Shown piece by piece: positions 12,091 to 31,006 of a stretch of DNA of 64,000 nucleotides. Position numbers and translations under genes: made by a program. The stretch's first letter is position 1, and the number at the start of each line of letters is the position of its first letter. Location of the stretch: assembly GCA_038496445.1 (NCBI GenBank), contig JALMLS010000423.1, positions 186,001 through 250,000 on the forward strand. The letters are read 5' to 3'. The notes beneath the pieces are model-generated. The model was not told where the DNA came from, made no database searches, and was given only the letters and a program-made list of their open reading frames with translations. This DNA is from Trichosphaerium sp. ATCC 40318. Its lineage: Eukaryota > Discosea > Flabellinia > Trichosidae.

Positions 12091-13019
12091 CAGGGCTGAA
12101 ACTAAATAAGGCTTTTTTTACAAAAGCCATTTTTTTGCCACCAAATACAGCCTTATTTTTCATCAAATTGCCTTGTTTTTGCCAAAAAAAATGAGCAAAT
12201 ATGAGGCATTGCCTTGTAATTTTGGGCTTTGGAGCCTCATATTTGGGCCAAATAGCAAGCAACTGGTTCACTAATTAGCCTTAAAATAGCCTGCATTGTT
12301 GGTCCAATAATGCCTCATTTTTAGTGCAACAATGAGGCATTTTTGCCCTCAATTTTTGGGCATAACTCAGGCACCATATACTCATAAAACAAGGCTTTAT
12401 ATAGGCATACAATAGTGATTCATTTATTAAAGTACAGTACACAAAACACAAAAAACTTCAATGTCCTCCATGTGAAAAAAAACCTTTAGTTAAAAAAAAA
12501 AATTAACAAATTATTGGTATAATTTTCGCGGACTGGAAAAATGGTTTAAAGTACCTATACTCCTGTTGTAGGTGGATTTGGGTGCTGCGGTTCGAATGGC
12601 GGCGGTTTCGTTAGAATCCATAAAATACTAAGCGCATGGTGACGGCGTCTATATAAAACGTCAGTAGTAAATGAAAAAAAATGTTTAGGAAGTGTTGGTG
12701 TGGTGGAGACTTACCTTAAACCAATGTATCCTTAATGTACAATGTGTACACAACCAATGCCTAATTGGTGCCTATAAATTTAAGGCTGGCAATGCATAAA
12801 AAAACTAGGGCAGGCATTGCCTAAAAAAAACAAGGCATTGCAACAATTAAGGCATTGCCCAAAAAAGCCTTATTTCAATGCCTGATTTTTGCCTTTTCTG
12901 CCATTGCCTTTGCAAAATCAGGCATTGCCATTTTTGCATGCCTGATTTTTGCCATCAATGCCTGATTTTAAAAAAATGCCTTCATATTTAAGGCAAAGCC
13001 TTGTTTAGTTTCAGCCCTG
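12091..13019. mobile_element. Non-autonomous TIR DNA transposon (MITE-like), 929 bp
   Basis: Both ends carry a terminal inverted repeat starting CAGGGCTGAAACTAAA; about 25 bp match with one difference. It sits inside LINE ORF2 and is flanked by CATG. It encodes no transposase; ORFs across it are chance. Outer parts (12091-12420 and 12760-13019) are packed with short GGCATTGCC and TGCCT/AGGCA motifs in both orientations. The centre (about 12420-12760) is unique AT-rich DNA with a small GC-rich patch near 12585-12650. A CAGGG terminus suggests hAT, but hAT makes 8-bp duplications. The 4-bp duplication instead recalls groups such as Sola or Chapaev. The family is unassigned. Confidence 0.9.
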
Positions 13020-13023
13020 CATG
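13020..13023. repeat. 4-bp target-site duplication CATG (right of nested element)
   Basis: Second copy of the CATG that flanks the TIR element; see 12087-12090. Confidence 0.9.
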
Positions 13024-13583
13024 TCAAAAACTTTGAATGATTTTAGATTAGGAGATAACGTTTTAGAAATTAATAATAGATCTAATCTACCTCCTTTTTC
13101 ATGTGTAGGCAGTACTTTGTGGAACTTTACCGCTGCATCAATAAATCCTAATTGTAGTAATAATGCGTATGTTTTAAGTGCCTTTTTATTCTCTAGGCGT
13201 AGATTAAAATCACCTGTGATAATATCGCAATCAGCCACCGCTTGAAAGACTTTAAGCCAAAAATCATTTGAGCTGTTAGATTTAGCATATATGGTTGCTA
13301 TTTTTAATTTAACTCCATTGCATTCTATCTCTGCTACCAGAATTCGACCATCTACAGAATTAAGTAATATCGGTTGTTTACCTCTAACTGCAGTTAATGC
13401 TACTCCAGTGCCTCTCCCTTCATCTGTATGTACTGTTTTACGCCTATGATCTTGAAAGACATTTGTTTCTGTAGCACAAAAAATATTGCACTTGAGATTG
13501 TATGCCAGTTCTCGTACCTTGTCAAAATTACTGAATCCCCTTATATTAGCTGTAGCGAGTTTGATACACTTGTTTTTACTCAT
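13020..13583 (-). pseudogene. LINE ORF2, APE-type endonuclease part (5' fragment)
   Basis: Start of ORF2 at the ATG 13583. Endonuclease/exonuclease/phosphatase fold motifs are visible: KLATANIRGFSN, CATETNVF, GRGTGVAL, IATIYAKS, the catalytic TGDFNLRL and GGRLDLLLIS. The domain nicks target DNA to prime reverse transcription. The final segment, ending FKVFDM, would normally continue to the SDH-like motif (LDHSILL), which now lies beyond the TIR element at about 12070. The inserted sequence adds two codons and a stop, so the enzyme loses its last conserved histidine motif and should be inactive. Confidence 0.92.
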
Positions 13584-13586
13584 AAT

Positions 13587-14264
13587 TTACACAGATCCCA
13601 GCCAACGCGAAAACAACAACACCGTACCTGCTAAAGAAGAGACAATCCATGAGGAACGCCAATTGGAAAAAATCTTAACACAAGCAATCACGTAAACTAT
13701 AAACCTGTTTAACACGCAGAAAATGACATTAGACAAAGAGAAAAATTGTGGTATGAACAGGCAATAGGATATAGAAACATTCATGTAAAATGTACACGTG
13801 TAATTACAAGCTGTGGAAAATTCTAAAATTTTGGAGATTTCCCTGGATGCGAAATGCGTTATGATAATAAAACACGAATTCAAATATGTTTTTTGTAGGT
13901 TCTTTTTTGGTTTGAAAAGTATATAGGTATTGTTTATAGAGTCAGAAGCTGGTTGCGTGAAAAAATTAACCACTGTCCCTATCAAAGTTGCAGACATGAT
14001 ATTTATTCTGTAGTAGCACTCGTACATGTATACTACCCCAGTTTGAGGGTAAAATAAATTTGAATATCCAACGTCGTCTGGTATTGTATTGTTCTTTGTA
14101 TTATATCTATGATGTATTATGATGTGTTTACGGCGTTCTAGGATGTGTTGACTATAAATTAATGTGTAGCTTGTAAAATTTAAAGTAGGCATAACCAGCA
14201 CTACCGTTATTCTAACTAGCGTAACATAATAGTTAGAACGTAAAATAGTGAAGAGGTGATGCAC
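13587..14264 (-). CDS. Putative LINE ORF1, 225 codons, hydrophobic, no known domain
   Basis: An uninterrupted frame begins 26 nt from the element's 5' end and stops three bases before the ORF2 ATG (TAA ATT ATG), the place where LINE ORF1 is expected. The protein does not look like usual ORF1 types: no CCHC knuckle, RRM, coiled coil or esterase motif is visible. It is rich in I, V, F, Y and Cys. Hydrophobic stretches lie near residues 15-40, 90-105 and 165-220. The tight spacing suggests ORF2 translation by termination-reinitiation. Because AT-rich DNA gives many stops, 225 open codons in this position are suggestive, but coding is not proven. Confidence 0.45.
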   Translation of the reverse strand: MHHLFTILRSNYYVTLVRITVVLVMPTLNFTSYTLIYSQHILERRKHIIIHHRYNTKNNTIPDDVGYSNLFYPQTGVVYMYECYYRINIMSATLIGTVVNFFTQPASDSINNTYILFKPKKNLQKTYLNSCFIIITHFASREISKILEFSTACNYTCTFYMNVSISYCLFIPQFFSLSNVIFCVLNRFIVYVIACVKIFSNWRSSWIVSSLAGTVLLFSRWLGSV

Positions 14265-14290
14265 TCCCCGCGCAGTTAAGGCGGGCTTTC

Positions 14291-14307
14291 ACTAACTCAA
14301 TAGTTCC
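14291..14307. repeat. Target-site duplication, 5' side of the LINE
   Basis: Exact 17-bp copy of 8948-8964 at the 5' edge of the element. Confidence 0.95.
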
Positions 14308-14496
14308 GTAACAGACATGACAGGTACAATTCTCCATTATTGTCAGTAATTTAATTAAAAGATGGAAGTGAGCTATAAGTTGTTCTTGCTTGTCGAATAA
14401 TTATCTGTTCACGTGTACACAAATGGACCATTAAAAAATGTACACATACTCGTTATTTATTCTCTACAAGCAGTACTGTTGTTGCTCTTTGTGACT

Positions 14497-15219
14497 CTAA
14501 ATGAGATTTTCTTTCGCACTGTCATCTATAGACTCATTACTTAGATTGTTAGGCATCAATATAAACACCACTTCAGCAGATATTGTAAAACACAATAAAA
14601 GAATAACAGCACACCATTCAAAAACTGATTCACCACCTGTAATCCATAGAATAACACAAATAGGAACACCAATAGATATAATAGATAAAAATACAATATC
14701 TATTGCAAGAGATATCTTCCGAAGTTTGCTGAGATCATTGAAAGACTTCCAAAGAATAAAAGATACAAGAAAGACATTCAAACTACAATACAAGGCAAGT
14801 ATACCAAGTCCTATGATAGCAGCTGGGAAGTGTACTCTCTGGCCGTCTGTACCATCTGTCCAACCCATTACAATCAAAGGTAAGGTGTGACAAAGTCCAA
14901 CGACTAAGACGATTGCATTGAATTTAGAGCGTGTTTTGAGGTATGCGTTAAAGAGAGCATAGCGAAAGTACATCAATGGTACCATAAATAAAGGAAGAAT
15001 CGTGAATCCAATCGCAAAAAGGTAGTGTTCTGGTGTATCTATACCATATGAGCTTATATCATTACTTAGAACAGAGCCATTAAGTTTTTCGCCTCTAACC
15101 GTGTTTCCTCTGTTCTTTACGATAGATATACATATAGACATCGTTATAATGAACGTTAACAGTGGTAAGGTTGCTAGGGCTACTATAACCCATTTTAGTA
15201 TCACTCCTCTTCCTATCAT
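14497..15219 (-). CDS. Frag1/DRAM/Sfk1-family multi-pass membrane protein
   Basis: About 240 residues with six hydrophobic segments. The family spans Frag1/PGAP2 (GPI-anchor remodelling), DRAM (lysosome, autophagy) and yeast Sfk1 (plasma membrane). Supporting features are an N-terminal membrane segment straight after the start (ILKWVIVALATLPLLTF), a loop, then a helix ending in MYFRYALF, a middle LALYCSLNVFLVSFILW helix and the late acidic-tryptophan motif SVFEWCAVILLL, all in family order. The open frame extends to an ATG at 15363, but its extra 48 residues look unrelated, so the Met at 15219 is preferred. It appears intronless. Which of the three functions applies cannot be told. Confidence 0.65.
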   Translation of the reverse strand: MIGRGVILKWVIVALATLPLLTFIITMSICISIVKNRGNTVRGEKLNGSVLSNDISSYGIDTPEHYLFAIGFTILPLFMVPLMYFRYALFNAYLKTRSKFNAIVLVVGLCHTLPLIVMGWTDGTDGQRVHFPAAIIGLGILALYCSLNVFLVSFILWKSFNDLSKLRKISLAIDIVFLSIISIGVPICVILWITGGESVFEWCAVILLLCFTISAEVVFILMPNNLSNESIDDSAKENLI

Positions 15220-15801
15220 TGTTGTTCTATCGGTGAGAATAGTTCTAACACAAAGTCCACCTCGGTCAAATAAATGTGCTACACTAGTTGAGATAGCGAA
15301 AGAGGAGTTGATTTTAGACGTTAATAGCTTACACCAATATACGGTCAAGACCACAACAAACAATATGTTGTTGTTTCCATATCTTTGAGACGATTCTGGA
15401 AAATACAGGTTCCGTCCAAATTCTTCGCTTTTTTCCCACCACAGAAACGCCTTGCTTTATTTCCCTTATAAAAAGAGTGTTTGCAAGAGGGAAAAACGTG
15501 AACAATTTGAACTGTATCTATGATACGAACAGTGCTCTGTATTAGCTTGCATTCGCTGTCCCATAAGCGAATAGTGTTAAACCAAACTGGGAATACAAAG
15601 AATCCACTTGAGTGGATTTTGGTATATATTTTGTGGAAATGTGTCGTCTGCACATAAATCAAATCGTAGAAAGTGTACTAAAAAAGTTTCGCCACTTAAA
15701 CAAGTATTGTGTGCTTAAAACAACGGAGCTCGGCGTAATCTTACTAAACTGACATCAGCTGTACCAAAGTCATCGTACCTAAATACTGGACAAAAATTGT
15801 G
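15220..15801. other. Divergent intergenic region
   Basis: Lies between divergently transcribed genes (14497-15219 minus and 15802-18067 plus) and should hold both promoters. A 105-codon minus-strand frame (15345-15662) has no domain and low-complexity character, so it is not called. Confidence 0.4.
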
Positions 15802-18067
15802 ATGGCGCGTCGTAGAAGAAGCTCAAGCGCAGGTAAACGACTCCTTCAAAGGGTACGGTTATTATCCACGTGATTTTATACGTATTTTGTTAGTTTAACT
15901 CTGTAGAAGTTCCTTATCGTTTTTTCAGCTTAATAAACGTTGTGGCAAGAAGACTAAACATAACGGAAATTTACTAAGGTAAATATGATCACGTGACCAA
16001 AAGTACTTTATGCAAATGTGTCGTTACTCATTTTTTGACAGTTTCGACCTTAACGATGTTATACCTCATTATGTTGTTTCCAAACTGAATAAAAGAGATT
16101 CTCTTGTATTTGCAGCTGAGGGATGGCTGGCAGCAAGCTACTTAAATACTGGGTAACGCATATACTTTGAAACTTTTTTATCTCGAAAAAAAATATTGAA
16201 ATCACTTGTTCCTACCTTCCAACGCCTTGTAACCTTTGATTTATAAAAAGCCCAACAAACCGTCTCTTTCATATCATGAGCAAACACTGTAAGTGTTGTT
16301 TTGTTTACAAGATTTTTATTTAGAGACATAGTGGTCGCACACGGACAGCTACAAAAACAAGTCCATTTGAAGAATTCAAACCGGTTGCGTATACTCAAAT
16401 CTGAGGGACATAATATTATAAGCATGCACGATGTAGATAATAAGAAAGATGATGGTAACAGTAAAGATGATATATACGAAATCCAAATCTATTGTATATC
16501 ATCTGATAAGAAATACACATACCAAGAAAATTTCAAAGGAAACGATTACTTTCAAGGTCTATTTACGGAGACTGACGTAAGAATTTTTTTGAGTCTTATC
16601 GTTTATTCTTATGTAATAATATCGTTTATTATAAAGGGAGTATGTCTTATTGGTTCTAAGACAATGACACATCTTGATTTTGAAGGAAATGTTATTCTTC
16701 GTTTTCAACCTGATAAACCTTTGTTTAAAAGCAAGATTTTGTCTCATTTGTCTTCTATGATTGGTGGTCAGGTTTTAGTAACTTATACTGATGCAATGAA
16801 TGTTATTGAATCGTACTGTTCAAGTACACTCAAGGTCAAATTCAGGTTGAATGAAAAAAGAATGATAAAAAATGAACCTTTTCTTCGAAGTTTTCTTCTC
16901 TTCCTCTAACTTCCTACAAGAGCTGAAACTGAAAATATGGACGAAGGATGGGTCACTATCAAACAGAATAACGATATTATTGTTGGAACAACTGTAGAGA
17001 GGATTTTTTGTTGGAACAAGAACGTAGGATACATTTGTAATGTGTGCAACATTCTAACTTTTTTCTCGAAGACACATGAACTCATTTTCTCAAAAGAAAC
17101 TCCAAGTTCGCTATCTAGTATACACATACTAAAGAATTTGGTAATAGCTGGTGATTTAGAAGGGAATATTAAAGTATTTGGATTGAGTACGGAAGATAAC
17201 GTCTTTGTTAAAAATCACGTGATTTTCGCTTGAATAACACTTTTTTTTTCGATCAGATACAACTGATGCTTATACTATTTACACTGATGCAAATAATTCT
17301 ACTTCTTCGCCAAGTACAAGACGGAAGAATTTGATAGAGCAATTAAATACACGTGTTTCAAGTATAGACTTGATAGAAAACTTTGTTTTCATCGGAAAGA
17401 GAAATGGGCTTGCAGTATTCAACCTTTTTGTAAAGGTTTGCGCTATTTTTAGGGTTCAATCTTTGATAACGTTCTGCTCTTACAGGAATCAGAACGATTG
17501 GATATGGTTCAAACTAAGTCAAGAGTACTCAGGACACATGTAGGCGAAGGATATATTTATTTTATTACAGAAGAGACGAAGGAAAACAGTTCCCAACTCT
17601 ATGTTTGGTATGTCACATCTTTCAAAACTGACCAACAAACCTCATCCTCATCCAACGTGTTTCTTCCTCCTTTATGCCAATTACTAGCACAAATTCCTGA
17701 ACTATTGTCAGTGTGCATGTTATCGTGGCTGTTATTCTAAAAATAATCACTGACAGTCCTTGATAACCAGTCTTTTAGGAGACCAAATAGAAATCAATGG
17801 AAAACTTCCCAATTAGTTGGCTCTGATACTTTATACACAATGACTACTATCAAGCCGTTTATAAATGGTGTTGTATGCGCTTTAACGCCAGATAGTTCTC
17901 AGGATGTGTATCATAGTTTATCTCTGGTTGTAGCTTCACATCATGGCTCCGACATGATTAGCCTACTATTGGAATACGCTCTTGACAAAGAACTCAATGT
18001 CGACATTAAGAAACGTGCTAAGAAGCTTAATTTCATAATGGAGGAATACTATAGGTACCAATGGTAG
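15802..18067 (+). CDS. Probable beta-propeller (WD-like) protein, possibly with an N-terminal F-box
   Basis: Multi-exon gene from ATG 15802 (MARRRRSSSAGKR). A short basic N-terminus is followed by a helical stretch (DLNDVIPHYVVSKLNKRDSL ending in a tryptophan-containing segment) that loosely fits an F-box. The rest is a series of beta-rich units of about 40 residues with endings such as GDIVVAHG, GTTVERIFCWN, GDLEGNIKVFG, IGKRNGLAVFN and ETKENSSQLYVW, which read as degenerate WD or WD-like blades. The last exon (ending 18067) is partly helical, with EYALDKELNV. Frames agree across the junctions I could test. Proteins of this layout often present substrates to SCF ubiquitin ligases, but both the F-box and the blades are weak, so this is a structural guess. 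Confidence 0.5.
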
Positions 18068-18203
18068 CAGGAAATTGACTTTAAGGCCCCTTAAAGGTTA
18101 AATACTGCTACTTGTACTAGAAGTACAATTGTATTAATGAGTAAATAGCCAAGAGAGTTCAGAAGAGTTTTATTACTTTCTTCCTGAGAATTCTACAGCA
18201 TCA

Positions 18204-20254
18204 ATGGTATATACGTCTGTATTCAATCTATATCTAGAAGGACTCGCTATGAGAATACAAAAAGTGTTAGGTACCTGCAAGAAAACAAACTACGAACCAG
18301 TCCTTTCAGTTGGGTCTTATTTTTGTTCCACTACTAACCACTTTGTAAGAACGTCTTGTCAAAAAAGGAACAGATGATGTCCTGGAATGGCTTGATGAGA
18401 TAGTGAGAGAATTTACCAATATCCTTGATTCTATTCCATGCGTTGTTATTCGAGCTATAAAGGATATTGTTTCAAAAGGAATGAACAAATATAAATCTAA
18501 AGGGGCAACTGAAGATATCTTCATTAAAGCCTCAACAGCCCTTCTTGTACATAGAGGATTATGTACATTCTTACGAGAACCACTGGATTGTTTGAAATGC
18601 GCTAATATCAAAGCTAGCAAGGCTTCACCACGTACGACTACTTTCGTCCTTAAGTATCTCTTCGTCATTCAATGAACTAAAACCTGTTCTTCATTTTAGT
18701 TACGTTCAATGTCAAAGCTTCTAGAAATGTGTCTACTGTATGTTCAGCTATGAGGGTATTATCCGGAGAGATTGATAGCGCTGAATTTATTGATGAACAA
18801 GTAGAATGTTATATAGAACGTCACAAGGGTCATGTTAAACAAAAAATAGAAGAGTTATTCAAAAGAACACCTCTAGATGATAAGCCTATAAAAGTAAAGA
18901 AAAAACAACTCAACCAAGCACTCCAAACAATTGGTAATTTCGTACTACATTCAAAGCACGTGTTTTTTACATACAACTACCAAAAAAGGAAATTCAGAAA
19001 AAAAATCACCGCGTACTTATTTGGTCTTATAGGGATAAGATCACCGCTAATTTTCCTGACGATGACGTACTTTTACAAAGTGCACTCAAGTTGTTTATTG
19101 CAGTAAATTTGAAAGCATTACATGGATATGACGACTTGCTTGATGAAAAGTCTCTAAAGACCTCATCCTCTTCCCCTACAAAATCAATGGGTGAAAAATG
19201 GTTCTATGATGATGGTATTGTAGGTGTAGAAGGAGGAGAACTAACACGGTAAGTCCAAATAAAAGAGAAACACGTTATACAAAAAAGAAAAAAAAAAGAA
19301 AATAATCGGTAAGACTTAACCATATTTTGTTCTTAAGGAGCTTAACAAAACAGCCAAGTACCTTTGAATTGCAACGTACTACTACTTCAAATATTTCAGA
19401 GAAGAAATGGCTTGATAAGGAGATGACTTCTAGGTCATTTACAATTGTTTTATTCTTTAAAGGATGTTGGTGTGCTTTTGATAGATACTATTTGAGATCA
19501 TGGCGTAGTTATGTTAGAGAGGTAACTAACTGATTTCTGACATGGCCTACATTCATATCAACAACAAGGCAGTGACATTAACCAAACAACTTTTGAAACC
19601 AGCACCGACTACTTTTTTAGTGTTGATTCTTTTGGTTAACAAAAATCATCATTATTTTGCTTTTCTTCCATCTTTTTGTATTTTTGATATGATTATATCG
19701 TAGATAATGTTCAAAAATGGAGGTCTTGTTGGTATAAGTTCACAAACAACAGCAAAGATGATAAAGGCAAGTACAATTTATAAAAATCAGCAGAACTTCC
19801 TTCACAAACAACTTTGCTCACTTTCTTTTCTTTCACAATCTATATCAACACTCCAGCTAACTACCTCATTAGACAAGAGAGAAATGGCGCTTGAACTTCC
19901 CTTTGATAGGAGATACAAATGGAGAAATAAGCAGTGGATATTCACTTCAAAAAGATACACGTGGGTTGAACCCAGAAGGAACAAAAAATGTTATTCTACC
20001 AGGTGTTTATGTTATTGGTTCTGATGGAACCCCATGGTATACTTGGAGTAGCATGCCTTGTAATCAAAACCTTATTGGTACAACGTAAGACACCAAAAGA
20101 AAAAAAACTCTAAACACGTGTTTTGACTATGTTTTTTAGGGATAGACCAAAACCTAAACATGTCATGGCTATAATCAACTCAATACTTGGTTTAACACAT
20201 CAATCATGTTCTAAAGACAGTCCTAGTTTGTATTTAACAAATAAAGGCTCTTAA
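18204..20254 (+). CDS. RasGAP-like region fused to a peroxiredoxin-like (AhpC/TSA) domain
   Basis: RasGAPs switch off Ras. Exons at 18344-19110 encode helices matching the second half of a RasGAP fold: IPCVVIRAIKDI, HRGLCTFLREPL and SRNVSTVCSAMRVLSGEID. No arginine-finger motif was found, so the start (ATG 18204) and GAP activity are uncertain. From about 19330 a thioredoxin-like fold follows: TIVLFFKGCWCAFDRYYL, then GGLVGISS, LNFPLIGDTNGEISSGY and LPGVYVIGSDGTPWYTW. Compared with WCPYC in related proteins the first Cys is kept, while Pro and the second Cys are changed. The exon pair GELTR/SLTKQ joins the halves in frame. One intron, after AKMIK near 19768, starts with gcaagt (GC-AG), which alone keeps the family frame. 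Two fused neighbours cannot be fully excluded. Confidence 0.6.
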
Positions 20255-20641
20255 GCATCACAGCTAGTTCTGTATATTGATTCCAGTCATCCTGTAGTGT
20301 AGGAACGTGCTGGTGGGGCAGAAGCTAGCGTTAAAATGTGCATACTAAAAGTGTTCTAGAGTTAAAAAAAGTATATTCTTTACACGGCAATTAAACAAAA
20401 CTTAATGGTTCCGAACGTAAACGTGCTGACTCACTACATTTGTTTCAAATGTTTTGTAACCTATCCCTGTTACTGACCGTATAGAACTCACTTAAAGCTA
20501 ACTAATACTTTTGGCAACAACTTTTTTTTTATTATTTTACGAGTTTTTTTTTTGCCATCACTGGAATTCTTTCTCACGAGATACAAGGAGTTGGCCAACT
20601 CCTTTCTCTTTCTTACTTACTTTCGTTCTTTTATCAACTTC
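20255..20641. other. Convergent intergenic spacer
   Basis: AT-rich gap between two convergent 3' ends, with long T runs near 20521-20550. No gene signal was seen. Confidence 0.4.
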
Positions 20642-29296
<8,655 letters not shown>

Positions 29297-29716
29297 GCTT
29301 ATATGGTTTAAGGGAAAGAATGGCCTTGTTCCTTCTCTTTGCCAACTCGCAGCTCTTGAAAAAAGTGAAATAGTTGACTTCGAACGACTAAGCTACGGGC
29401 AAGCCAAGACTATACTAGAGAGGCTACTTGAACTCGTTAAGATACTGTCAGCATTCTGAATGAACGCTATTAATTATTTCTTGTTAATTCGCACCAAAAC
29501 AGCCTAATTAATAGACACTAAGCGTAAAATAGCGGCTGTAACACTGTTGATCAAGAAACTATTTTAGCTACAAAAACTATGAAATGACGGTTACTCCACG
29601 GGCGTTATAACTTCAAAAACGTAAGCAACATCCTTAGGCCTGTACCTACTTAGGTTTTACAATCTCCAAACAAGTGACAGTTTACGATTAATTTTATGTA
29701 CACATTTTTAGTCTTG

Positions 29717-30582
29717 TTACAGCCGTGCTGCCCATGTGACAGCCTTCAGAAGGGATATGAAATCAGAAGAATATAGCTGTACAACTTCTCGTTTCCCGTT
29801 ACACTCCCAAGTCCAAATAACTTGAGGTTCAGTTTTTATGTGTCTTCGGATTCGATTTCCTATATCATTCCATGCACCAACTTCTTCTGGACGAACTCTA
29901 AACTGCCATTGCATATCTCCTCGTCTATGATCTAGCATGTGCACCCATCTTGCCATTGCTTTGTAAGTGCTATACACGTTTTTTGGCTTCTTAGTCTTTT
30001 GCACTGTGAATATAGTGAACGCCAACAAGAACATTGTACTGTTTCTATTTGACAACAATTAATTCAATCCGAAAAACATTGGCAACGTACTCCACCATGT
30101 AAACTATTCCTTGGTCATCTGTATGTTCACGCACTCCTAACTCCAATATTGTGGCCATACGTAAAGCATACAAAACAGGTCGTGAGCTTTTGCCAAACCA
30201 TACACAATCCTCATCGCTATGTGCTAAAAGGAAGAATATTGGGCTCTAGGAAATGTCATCGATGTCTTCTTCATAAATATAACGTACACGCTTTTCACAC
30301 TCTTTAGATTTAGCTATGACTTGTATTCTAGATGTGTGATATAGTCGTTGGCCCTTAGAGCACTTGACAATGCCCGAATCAAATATAAGAGAAGACGTGT
30401 GCCTAAATTAACCGTAAGTAAATATAAATTCTGTACCAAACTTACGTTTGAGCATCAGAATATGCAGGAGTGCTTTGTAGGTGTAGCATTGTGTAGGTAC
30501 TCTCTAGTGTTTTATGATAAATACTGTTTGTAACTCCACAAGGAGGTATTGTAGAATTGTAGTCGCGTGTTGTGGGCTCCAT
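29717..30582 (-). CDS. Conserved-looking hypothetical protein, four exons
   Basis: Not recognised. Start ATG at 30582 (MEPTTRDYNSTIPPCG). Three introns of about 42-46 nt (gtaagt..tttag, gtacgt..cctag, gtacgt..aatag) join frames perfectly into about 245 residues ending AVTWAARL at 29717. Middle segments such as SPIFFLLAHSDEDCVWFG and RPVLYALRMATILELGVREH, and a tryptophan-rich C-terminus (ARWVHML, MQWQFRVRP, VIWTWECNGKRE), suggest a compact soluble domain. No signal peptide is visible; the one hydrophobic stretch (MFLLAFTIFTV) is probably core. It is divergent from PRP8, whose ATG lies about 420 bp away. The clean splicing is the main evidence for a real gene. Confidence 0.7.
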
Positions 30583-31006
30583 CTGCCTTCCTCAAAGTGG
30601 CTTCAGATAACGCACTTTGGCCTAGAGTTTGATTACTCTAGATGTTCCAGGCGAATACAATTTTGTCAGTGTTTAAGCTATTAATACAAATGGCGCTCTT
30701 GGAGAAGCTACTAGACGAGGTTTAAAGAATCACACTATGTTACAAGGAAGCATTGCCATCAATTTACACAGTATGTGGTTTTTGTTCTCGTAAGGAGTGT
30801 TGATAAACCCAATGCAGTGAATTGCACTCGACCATTTCACATAATAGTAATTATTCCAAAAATGAGTGCAAGAAACACTGTAGTGGTTATAATTTTATTT
30901 TCTATTATGCAAAAATATGCAACTAAATTGTAGATACAGCTGCTGTTACATGATGTGGGTTGGATAAAAAAAAACATGCGTGTTTTTTTTTCTTTCTCAG
31001 TTTTTT
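30583..31006. other. Intergenic, no gene seen
   Basis: AT-rich sequence upstream of the hypothetical gene and downstream of AP-1 sigma, with poly-A and poly-T runs near 30966-31008. Nothing further was recognised. Confidence 0.4.

Larger units (their letters stand above)
8965..14290 (-). mobile_element. L1-like non-LTR retrotransposon (LINE), full length, with nested insertion
   Basis: A non-LTR retrotransposon read on the minus strand from 14290 (5' end) to 8965 (poly(A)). Its limits are set by an exact 17-bp duplication on both sides. It holds an unidentified 5' ORF (14264-13587), an APE-type endonuclease region (13583-13020), a reverse transcriptase and C-terminal region (12086-9309) and a 3' UTR of about 330 bp. 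Without the nested 929-bp element it is about 4.4 kb. The intact duplication, tail and open frames indicate a fairly recent, complete insertion. RT motifs and the tryptophan-rich C-terminal region resemble L1-clade elements such as those of plants; the clade is an inference. Confidence 0.95.

Noticed and set aside
11957-12271. 104-codon minus ORF crossing the TIR element boundary
   Set aside because: Crosses the junction of two mobile elements and has no domain; chance frame.
12585-12610. GGTTCGAAT sequence resembling a tRNA B box
   Set aside because: Lies inside the TIR element; no A box or cloverleaf could be made around it.
15220-15363. N-terminal extension of the Frag1/DRAM-like ORF from ATG 15363
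   Set aside because: The extra 48 residues have no family counterpart; the internal Met at 15219 places the first membrane helix correctly.
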